From the NCBI GenBank assembly GCA_905372445.1, contig CAJPPF010000073.1, forward strand, positions 1-10,589: a stretch of DNA of 10,589 nucleotides, written 5' to 3'. A program made the translations under genes and the position numbers. Source of the DNA: an uncultured Prevotella sp. (GTDB lineage: Bacteria > Bacteroidota > Bacteroidia > Bacteroidales > Bacteroidaceae). Each line of letters starts with the position of its first letter. Position 1 is the first letter of the stretch. This document shows, in pieces, positions 1-5,179 of the stretch. Under the pieces are notes generated by a model. That model was given only the letters and a program-made list of their open reading frames with translations. It made no database searches and was not told where the DNA came from.

Positions 1-2
1 TT

Positions 3-461
3 GCAGTAATGCTCGGACTTGTATTCATGAACACAAGTTGTGGAGCACAGTGTGGTAATAAACAATCCGAAGTAAAGGAACAGAAAGAGGCAAGCGAAAA
101 GAAGTTCGTTAAGGAGCTGAGCCTCGAGGGATTCAAGAAGAACATCATGGATTACGAGGCAAATCCTAAGTCATGGAATTTCAAAGGCGAGCGCCCTGCC
201 GTTATAGACTTCTATGCTGTATGGTGTGGACCATGCAAGGTCACTGCACCGATATTCGAATCGTTGGCAGGAGAATACGACGGTAAGATTGATTTCTATA
301 AGGTTGATGTCGACAAGCAGCAGGAACTTGCGGCAATGTTCGGCATTCGTTCGATCCCGTCGCTTCTTTTCATTCCGAAAAAGGGTGATCCAGACATGAA
401 GGTAGGAGCAATGAACCGCGCTGACCTTGAGAGCGCCATTAAGAGCGTACTGTTGAAATGA
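3..461 (+). CDS. thioredoxin-fold lipoprotein (5' end outside the window)
   Basis: Thioredoxin-family protein, probably anchored in the cell envelope as a lipoprotein and acting as a disulfide reductant or exchange protein. Numbering from the first in-window Met (base 9, 150 aa): residues 40-150 form the thioredoxin fold, with the active site WCGPCK at 72-77 and the cis-proline in the IRSIPS motif (Pro117). A short hydrophobic run ends in a Cys (NTSC, Cys11) that could be the lipidated residue, followed by a polar, Lys/Glu-rich linker. Ten residues are too short for a signal peptide, and the frame stays open to the window edge, so the true start is probably upstream; base 3 is the first complete codon. 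The stop overlaps the next start as ATGA, so the two genes are probably translationally coupled. The thioredoxin fold is certain. Lipoprotein status is inferred, because the lipobox lacks the usual Leu at -3. The substrate is unknown. Confidence 0.88.
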   Translation, partial: AVMLGLVFMNTSCGAQCGNKQSEVKEQKEASEKKFVKELSLEGFKKNIMDYEANPKSWNFKGERPAVIDFYAVWCGPCKVTAPIFESLAGEYDGKIDFYKVDVDKQQELAAMFGIRSIPSLLFIPKKGDPDMKVGAMNRADLESAIKSVLLK

Positions 462-808
462 CAAGAGAATGTATATGTGAAATAAGAAGCATCTATCGAA
501 AGATAGGTGCTTTTGAACAAACACTGCATAATGAGTTTGGTCTCAATATTAATGAGGCTATGCTCCTTTGTGTTGTAGCTGACAAAAAAAACATAACATC
601 AGGCGAGATAGCAGAGGAGATGAGCATGACGAACTCTAACACCTCGAAGGTTATCTCTACGCTTGAGAAAAAGAGACTGATATGCCGACATGCCTGTAAG
701 GAAGACCTTCGTTGCATGAGATTCAGCATAACCCAAAAAGGCGAGGAGATGTTGGCTGAAATGAATTGCAGTGATATTGAGTTGCCTGATATATTTAAAG
801 CGCCGTAA
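458..808 (+). CDS. short cysteine-rich MarR-family transcriptional regulator
   Basis: A 116-residue winged-helix DNA-binding protein of the MarR type. A first helix (about residues 8-28) precedes the helix-turn-helix: ITSGEIAEEMSM (46-57) and the recognition helix TNSNTSKVISTLEKKRLI (58-75). The wing follows at about 76-92 (RFSITQKGEEML), and the protein stops soon after, without the long C-terminal dimerisation helix of full MarR proteins (usually 140-150 aa). It contains seven cysteines (positions 5, 7, 38, 76, 80, 86 and 104), many for this size, which would fit redox or metal sensing. The start overlaps the thioredoxin gene stop by four bases (ATGA), so both are made from one mRNA. An inferred role is control of a redox response, perhaps of its own operon; the sequence does not show the target. 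Its stop lies just before an inverted-repeat-bounded element, so a shortened C-terminus caused by insertion is possible. Confidence 0.82.
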   Translation: MTRECICEIRSIYRKIGAFEQTLHNEFGLNINEAMLLCVVADKKNITSGEIAEEMSMTNSNTSKVISTLEKKRLICRHACKEDLRCMRFSITQKGEEMLAEMNCSDIELPDIFKAP

Positions 809-814
809 ACAATA

Positions 815-1014
815 AACCTAAATTGGTCAATAGAGTGCAGTGCGTTGTTATTATAAAAGAAGAAAAGTTTGTTTACTGCTTTCGCCTGCTTGTGTGACAT
901 CTTACCAGCCTTGTTCTCTCTTGCCGTAGCCCGTTACGCCCACGGTAATAAGGTTGTCTGATATGCTTCACAATCAAACGAAATCACTTAGAAATCTATT
1001 GACCGTTTTGGGTT
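815..1014. repeat. 200-bp element bounded by imperfect 20-base inverted repeats (MITE-like)
   Basis: This covers most of the gene-free stretch 809-1039. The left end (815-834) and the reverse complement of the right end (995-1014) match at 17 of 20 bases, including the last ten (GGTCAATAGA) without mismatch. The interior codes for no complete protein. A direct repeat TAAAC occurs just outside or at the ends (806-810 and 1014-1018); it could be a target-site duplication, but it is short and not cleanly placed. The structure fits a miniature inverted-repeat element or the remains of an insertion. The alternative is chance similarity of two regulatory sites. The inverted repeat is read directly; mobility is inferred, as no second copy is in the window. 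Confidence 0.45.
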
Positions 1015-1039
1015 AAACTTCTATTGCCAACTTCTCCCG

Positions 1040-1603
1040 TCATTTCAGTTGCTTACCGTCGGCGAAAGCATTGCCTACACGATTACCCAACCGGATATAT
1101 CCCAAATGGATAGGGTCGAACGTGATGAGTTGCATTTTTTCAACATCGGGCTTACCGTCTTTTGCAAGGTATGTCTCGTCGCAAAGGATGTTTACTATCT
1201 CTGCTATGATATAGCAGCCCGAGTCTGACTCGTTCATCTTTTCCTTTATGCGACATTCTAATGTCATAGGAAAATCGATGAATACCGGTGCATCTACATT
1301 TTCTGACTTTCTTGCCGTCCATCCTGTATTCGACATCTTCTCCGGGACATTCTTCTGGCTAACAATACCCACATAGTCGGCAGCCACCATAGTATCAGCG
1401 GTGGCAAATGCCAACGTGAACTCACCTTTGAGATTAAGATTGTCGGTGGTCTGATGACGTCCCATTGAAATCATAACCTCATGGTTGTCCCATTGACCAG
1501 CCCATGCTGCATTCATTGCATTAGGCTTACCCTCATTGTCGTATGTGCCTATGATCAACACAGGTTGTGGAAGCATCCACGCTTTTTTACCAAAACTTTT
1601 CAT
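1040..1603 (-). CDS. flavin reductase-like FMN-binding split-barrel protein
   Basis: A 187-residue cytoplasmic protein of the flavin reductase-like domain family, which binds FMN in a split beta-barrel and commonly reduces flavin with NAD(P)H. Family features are the N-terminal PQPVLIIGTYD strand (12-22), the NAMNAAWAGQWD segment (28-39) around the flavin phosphate site, MGRHQTTDNL (47-56), and the EFTLAFAT strand (61-68). The C-terminal HLGYIRLGNRVG closes the barrel. Length fits the family. It is the last of four minus-strand genes and starts five bases after the stop of its neighbour; AAAGAGA lies directly before the ATG. The position suggests a redox or stress operon with the GNAT-glutaredoxin gene at its head. 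The electron acceptor cannot be told from sequence. A hypothetical flavoprotein with another reaction is possible. Confidence 0.85.
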   Translation of the reverse strand: MKSFGKKAWMLPQPVLIIGTYDNEGKPNAMNAAWAGQWDNHEVMISMGRHQTTDNLNLKGEFTLAFATADTMVAADYVGIVSQKNVPEKMSNTGWTARKSENVDAPVFIDFPMTLECRIKEKMNESDSGCYIIAEIVNILCDETYLAKDGKPDVEKMQLITFDPIHLGYIRLGNRVGNAFADGKQLK

Positions 1604-1608
1604 TCTCT

Positions 1609-1848
1609 TTACTCTGTTTCGTTTAATATGTTACAAATACTGTCCTCTCTGATAATCTTTGGCTTAGCCTTGCCTGCCAGCACTAATACCTTCTTGCCGT
1701 TGCGGTATATGTGTAGTTGGCGTGAGCGGACAACGGCAGTAAATTCTTGGTCGTTCTGTATACTTACCCAAACATTGTGGTATATGCCCTCCTCATCGAA
1801 AAGTTTTTTCTGCAGGTGAGAGCACATATTGGTAGTATCAATGGTCAT
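1609..1848 (-). CDS. small protein of unknown function
   Basis: I do not recognise this family. The 79-residue product is soluble and mixed in charge, with no signal peptide or membrane segment. It opens with a short helical region (SHLQKKLFDEEGIYHNVWVSI), then alternating strand-like stretches (EFTAVVRSRQLHIYRNGKKVLVLAG) and a Lys-rich turn, suggesting a small beta-rich fold. I chose the ATG at 1848 because AGAAAGG sits six bases upstream of it. Another in-frame ATG at 1854 would give 81 residues, but the same AGAAAGG would then touch the start codon with no spacing. It lies between the GlsB-like gene (35-base gap from this start) and the flavin reductase gene (five-base gap), so it is very probably part of the same operon and real. 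Confidence 0.7.
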   Translation of the reverse strand: MTIDTTNMCSHLQKKLFDEEGIYHNVWVSIQNDQEFTAVVRSRQLHIYRNGKKVLVLAGKAKPKIIREDSICNILNETE

Positions 1849-1883
1849 GAGCATCCTTTCTGACTGCTATCATCCAATCTTTT

Positions 1884-2147
1884 TTAATCGAAAAGTTTCT
1901 TCCATACCCACAGGAAACTCATTGCGCCAGCAACGCAGAATACGAAGTTAGTGAGATAGCCCTTGCCAAAGAGTTCGATATTAAGAACATGGCTGATGAA
2001 CGTACCTACATAACTGCCGACTATGCCCACAATGAGATTCATGCAGCAACCCTTGCCCTCGCCGCTCATTATACGGTTGGCGATATATCCTATCAATATG
2101 CCTGTCAGGATAGGCCATGTTGTGAAATCGACTATATGTTCCAACAT
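1884..2147 (-). CDS. GlsB/YeaQ/YmgE-family small membrane protein
   Basis: An 87-residue integral membrane protein with three predicted hydrophobic segments (about 10-26, 34-57 and 66-83). The pattern GILIGYIANRIMSGEGKGC then a Gly-rich second helix (LIVGIVGSYVGTFI) is typical of the transglycosylase-associated/GlsB-YeaQ family. These proteins are linked to general or envelope stress in other bacteria; their biochemical role is not settled and the name does not imply transglycosylase activity. TAAGGA lies about seven bases before the ATG, a better Shine-Dalgarno than most here. It starts 15 bases after the GNAT-glutaredoxin stop, so the genes are probably co-transcribed. Confidence 0.85.
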   Translation of the reverse strand: MLEHIVDFTTWPILTGILIGYIANRIMSGEGKGCCMNLIVGIVGSYVGTFISHVLNIELFGKGYLTNFVFCVAGAMSFLWVWKKLFD

Positions 2148-2162
2148 ATCTATATCCTTAGG

Positions 2163-2759
2163 CTAACATCCCTTACCGTCTATACTGCATGCGGTGCCAT
2201 CGGTGGTTTCCTCAAAGGCTATGCCGTCTATAGAGAACGTCACTGTGCCGTCTTCAAGCAGGAAACATGGTATGCCGATGTAGCCATGTGCCTTTGCATC
2301 GTCGAAAGCACTGTTATTGTCGCGCAGTAGCATAAACTGTTTCATATTACTCACATGCTCACCGATGTCAATCAGTTCGTATGCAGGGTTGTCAGCCAAT
2401 TGGGCTTTAACCTGCAGGCAGTCTGGACAGGTGTTCATCACAAAGACCTTTGTCACGGTTGTAGGCTGTGCCGTTGTACTTTCAGCTAAAATGTCTTCAT
2501 ACTGAGGATAACGCTTGTACCATGCTTCGGCGTAAGAGCATAGGGGACGTATCTTCAACTTATGTTCCACCGCATAGTCAGTGGCTGCCATCACTAATGC
2601 GCTGGCAACACCTTTTCCTTTGTATCCTTCGAAAGTGCAGGTGTGCAGAATAGACATTGTGTCGTGCAGGAAAACAAATTCAAGTTGCCCAACCTGTACC
2701 TTTTGCTCTGTGGCTATCACGGTGCCTTTCTCATTATCAACTTTTACTGTTATTTCCAT
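2163..2759 (-). CDS. GNAT (YjdJ-type) acetyltransferase fused to a glutaredoxin-like domain
   Basis: A two-domain protein of 198 residues. Residues 1-92 match the small single-domain GNAT type (Acetyltransf_CG, YjdJ-like): a short N-terminal sheet, the acetyl-CoA loop GYKGKGVASALV (45-56), and the typical ending RPLCSYAEAWYKRYPQYEDI (71-90). After a Thr-rich linker (93-103) comes a glutaredoxin-like domain (104-175) with the redox motif CPDC (111-114), the conserved DIGEHVSNMKQFMLLRD stretch, and GIPCF carrying the cis-proline (Pro164) and an extra Cys165. The tail adds two more cysteines. Family knowledge: each half normally exists as a separate protein; the substrates of both are unknown. 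It is the first gene of the minus-strand set; AAGAAGAGA lies upstream of the ATG. No clear promoter is seen in 2760-2900. The fusion is read in one uninterrupted frame. Confidence 0.87.
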   Translation of the reverse strand: MEITVKVDNEKGTVIATEQKVQVGQLEFVFLHDTMSILHTCTFEGYKGKGVASALVMAATDYAVEHKLKIRPLCSYAEAWYKRYPQYEDILAESTTAQPTTVTKVFVMNTCPDCLQVKAQLADNPAYELIDIGEHVSNMKQFMLLRDNNSAFDDAKAHGYIGIPCFLLEDGTVTFSIDGIAFEETTDGTACSIDGKGC

Positions 2760-3025
2760 ATCAATTTATTTATCTCTTCTTATTATATTAATTCTACTTG
2801 TTTTATAAATGTAGCTTCCTTATATTCTGATTCCATGTGTAGAGGTTCACTTTATTTGTCATTTACTGGCAGTACAGTTATCAATGCCCTGTTGTCAGTA
2901 TGCGGAAAGTAGTGCGCATAAATGCAAGTCTGCCCTGCAGGTTTCTAAAGAAGATGCTCTGAAATCGTCGTTACAGTCATACTTTATTTTCACATAATCA
3001 TTATAGACTGCTATTGATATTTTTA

Positions 3026-3532
3026 TTACTGTCCAAAGAAAGTCATATACTCACTCTCGAAGTTTGGTGTGAATACACCTTTGCCCATGTTGTCGCTGAT
3101 TTCCTTGCGTGACCAGAAGCGCCCGCCGTTGAGTTCTTCATCGCTCGGATGCACCGGACCGTCGTATGTTGCAGTGTTCACATACACCAGTTCACGTTCA
3201 GTCTGACTGTCATATACATACATGCCCAGACGATGAGGCGTGTAAGTATCAGCCGCCATGCCCAATTCTTCGTACACTTCTCTACCCAATGCCTCCTCGG
3301 GAGTTTCGCCAAAATCAACATGTCCTCCACAGGCTGTGTCCCATTTTCCAGGCTGAATATCCTTCCAATCTGGACGTCGTTGCAGATAGATGTCGCCATT
3401 GCTGTTAAACAGATGCAGGTGAACAACGGGGTGCAACACCTTTCGTCCGTCGTGAGCATCGCCTCGCGATATAGAACCGACGACAGTGCCTTCAGCGTCG
3501 ACGATAGGAAATAGTTCTTGTTTGTTGTCCAT
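3026..3532 (-). CDS. Nudix hydrolase, IDI/YfcD-like
   Basis: A 168-residue cytoplasmic Nudix protein. The Nudix box is complete: Gly70, Glu76, then REVYEELGM (84-92), which supplies the metal-binding Glu residues of a pyrophosphohydrolase. The N-terminal FPIVDAEGTVVGSISRGDAH followed by HPVVHLHLFN and LQRRPDWKDIQPGKWD places it among proteins resembling type 1 isopentenyl-diphosphate isomerase and YfcD. Cys68, just before the box (TACGGH), sits where the isomerases carry a catalytic cysteine, but the intact REXXEE points to hydrolysis rather than isomerisation. The substrate is unknown. It begins six bases after the ispE stop, so it is probably read from the ispE promoter. I see no terminator downstream. 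Confidence 0.88.
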   Translation of the reverse strand: MDNKQELFPIVDAEGTVVGSISRGDAHDGRKVLHPVVHLHLFNSNGDIYLQRRPDWKDIQPGKWDTACGGHVDFGETPEEALGREVYEELGMAADTYTPHRLGMYVYDSQTERELVYVNTATYDGPVHPSDEELNGGRFWSRKEISDNMGKGVFTPNFESEYMTFFGQ

Positions 3533-3538
3533 GTTCGA

Positions 3539-4387
3539 TTAATCAAGGTCCAACAGCACTGTATAGCATTCAGGAAATATTCTCCGTAGTTGACGGCTGG
3601 TCAGTCGGATGTCTTTGAAGAATCCGTATATTGCGCTTCCTGATCCGCTCATCGACGCATATTTTGCTCCCATACGATAGAGTGTGCGTTTTATCTCTGC
3701 CAGTGCCGGATGACTAAGAAAGACTGACGGCTCGAAATCGTTTTCGAGTAATCCGTTCCACGTGTCCATTGGTTGCATGACTATCTCTACACAGTTTTTT
3801 ATAGGAGAATGGGGCTGTATGTTTGAGAATGCCTCCTTTGTTGATATGGAAATGTCAGGTTTTACTATTGCCAGCTTCATTCCGCGTAGCTGATAGGAAA
3901 TACCGGGTATTGCATATAACTTTTCGCCTATACCCTCAGCATAGGCGGGCAATACCTTTATGAAGAAAGCACAGTCGGCACCAAGCCTGACGGCATAACG
4001 CTCCAGCTCATCCTGTCGTAAGCCTAACGCAAATTTCTCGTTGAGTAGGCGAAGCATGTATGCAGCATTGCTACTTCCACCTCCAAGTCCTGCCTGTGAC
4101 GGAATGTTCTTTTCGAGAAAGGCATGAACGCGAGGCAAGTGAAAGTCTTCCGACAGAATCTTGTATGCTTTAACAACAAGATTCTTCTGTTCCTCGCATT
4201 CGATATTGTCGCCGGTAACAGTCAGTTGGCAGTCGTATGGATATGAGTTATCCGTCTGTTCCTTGACAGTAAGGCTGTCGAACAGTGGGATTGGCATGAA
4301 TACCGTTTCAAGATCATGATATCCGTCAGGTCGACGGTTAACGATGTTAAGTCCTAAATTTATTTTTGCACACGGGTTTACTTGCAT
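3539..4387 (-). CDS. ispE: 4-diphosphocytidyl-2-C-methyl-D-erythritol kinase
   Basis: This GHMP-family kinase phosphorylates CDP-methylerythritol with ATP, the fourth step of the MEP pathway to isoprenoid precursors, in the cytoplasm. The 282 residues agree with the usual length. Visible motifs are AKINLGLNI near the N-terminus (catalytic Lys8 region), RRPDGYHDLETVF (18-30), the ATP-binding glycine loop PSQAGLGGGSSNAA (96-109), GADCAFF with the catalytic Asp138, and the third GHMP motif MSGSGSAIYGFF near 245-256. The start ATG is the one directly before the conserved AKIN motif. A TAATTTTG -7 element lies about 50 bases upstream on this strand, and the gene is divergent from a TetR regulator. 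The Nudix gene follows after six bases. Confidence 0.95.
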   Translation of the reverse strand: MQVNPCAKINLGLNIVNRRPDGYHDLETVFMPIPLFDSLTVKEQTDNSYPYDCQLTVTGDNIECEEQKNLVVKAYKILSEDFHLPRVHAFLEKNIPSQAGLGGGSSNAAYMLRLLNEKFALGLRQDELERYAVRLGADCAFFIKVLPAYAEGIGEKLYAIPGISYQLRGMKLAIVKPDISISTKEAFSNIQPHSPIKNCVEIVMQPMDTWNGLLENDFEPSVFLSHPALAEIKRTLYRMGAKYASMSGSGSAIYGFFKDIRLTSRQLRRIFPECYTVLLDLD

Positions 4388-4439
4388 GTGATTCGTACTT
4401 TTTTGTGGGCTTATTGTTGAAAATACATCTTCTTTGCTA

Positions 4440-4447
4440 CAAAATTA
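4440..4447 (-). promoter_or_regulatory. -7 promoter element of ispE
   Basis: Read on the minus strand this is TAATTTTG, an exact match to the Bacteroidetes -7 consensus TAnnTTTG, preceded by an A/T tract. It would start transcription about 45 bases before the ispE ATG. No good -33 TTTG is seen at the expected distance, so the evidence is the -7 element, the position and the orientation. Confidence 0.6.
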
Positions 4448-4471
4448 ATAAAAAAATATCGAACGGAGTGC

Positions 4472-4499
4472 TTGTTTCGAGTTTTTTTATTTAACTTTG
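4472..4499 (+). promoter_or_regulatory. Bacteroidetes-type promoter of the TetR gene
   Basis: TTG at 4472-4474, a 17-base spacer containing a T tract, then TAACTTTG at 4492-4499 (an exact TAnnTTTG). Initiation a few bases downstream would leave a leader of only about 10 bases before the ATG at 4516, so the messenger is close to leaderless. The spacer is slightly shorter than the usual 19. Confidence 0.6.
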
Positions 4500-4515
4500 T
4501 AGTGTATAAAATTAC

Positions 4516-5163
4516 ATGGCTATGCAAAAAGGAAGTATACACAGTGAATATCGACGTGAATTGAAAAAGAGGATTTTAGATTGCGCTGTTGATAAATTCT
4601 TCACGTTAGGTATTCGTGCTGTAAAAATGGATGATATAGCGAAGGCTTTGGGAATATCTAAGCGAACGCTATACGAGATTTATAGCGATAAGGAGCAGTT
4701 GCTTGTTGATGGTTTCAAATATCAGTTTGAGATTAGCGAGGGTCGTTTGGTTGAAGCGCAGAAGAATAGCAATAACGTTATTGAGCTTCTCGTGGCATTC
4801 TATAATATACACATGGTTGAAATGTCGAAATTCAATCCAGTTGTGTATATGGACGTCGAGAAATACCCAAAGGCAAAGGACTTTTTGGAGAAGCATGCAA
4901 GGACGCGTGACGGCGTGGCTTTGGAGTTCTTCCAATGTGGTATAAGTGAAGGATATTTTCGCGATGACATAGACTACAGGATAATGCTGGATATATTAAG
5001 TCTGTCAACAAGGGCAATATTGACGGAGCAACTGTTTAACAAATATCCTTTGCAGCATTTGTTCCATAACATAATGATCATTTACCTACGCGGACTATGC
5101 ACGCTGAAAGGTGTCACTCTACTCGATGAACTAATGCATAACAAGTGGATTACGTCTAATTAA
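4516..5163 (+). CDS. TetR/AcrR-family transcriptional regulator
   Basis: A 215-residue one-component regulator. Residues 15-62 are the TetR N-terminal DNA-binding domain: the first helix RRELKKRILDCAVDKFFTLG, then VKMDDIAKALGISKRTLYEIYSDKEQLL with the classic recognition turn (SKRTLYEIYSDK). The remaining 150 residues are an all-helical ligand and dimerisation domain with no recognisable effector signature. Full length for the family. The start at 4516 is the first ATG after the -7 element; a second ATG at 4522 is also possible. No strong ribosome binding site is seen. It is divergent from ispE and shares a 128-base intergenic region with it, so it may act on itself or on ispE, though no clear palindromic operator is visible. 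Its TAA overlaps the TAA of the convergent RSH gene. Confidence 0.9.
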   Translation: MAMQKGSIHSEYRRELKKRILDCAVDKFFTLGIRAVKMDDIAKALGISKRTLYEIYSDKEQLLVDGFKYQFEISEGRLVEAQKNSNNVIELLVAFYNIHMVEMSKFNPVVYMDVEKYPKAKDFLEKHARTRDGVALEFFQCGISEGYFRDDIDYRIMLDILSLSTRAILTEQLFNKYPLQHLFHNIMIIYLRGLCTLKGVTLLDELMHNKWITSN

Positions 5164-5179
5164 AGACGTATCACTTGTT
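5140..5179. terminator. hairpin spanning both convergent stop codons, possible bidirectional terminator
   Basis: AACAAGTG (5140-5147) pairs with CACTTGTT (5172-5179), and ACGTCT (5152-5157) pairs with AGACGT (5164-5169). An internal loop (GATT against AT) separates the two helices, and the apical loop AATTAA contains both TAA stops. This gives 14 base pairs in total. There is no long U tract on either side, so termination efficiency is uncertain. It is the only candidate between the TetR and RSH genes, which have no intergenic space. Confidence 0.6.

Noticed and set aside
493..900. A 135-residue minus-strand open frame
   Set aside because: It lies antisense to the MarR gene, which has a clear winged-helix sequence and a coupled start.
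1481..1819. A 112-residue plus-strand open frame
   Set aside because: It is antisense to the flavin reductase and the small unknown gene, with composition expected of a shadow frame.
2643..2912. An 89-residue plus-strand open frame
   Set aside because: It starts antisense inside the GNAT-glutaredoxin gene and its product has no recognisable domain or ribosome binding site.
2760..3025. Possible small gene or regulatory RNA in the 266-base gap
   Set aside because: Only a 20-codon open frame at 2900-2962 and a weak CAGTC/GACTG pairing near 2975-3010 were found. Neither has a promoter or ribosome binding site, and I see no convincing feature.
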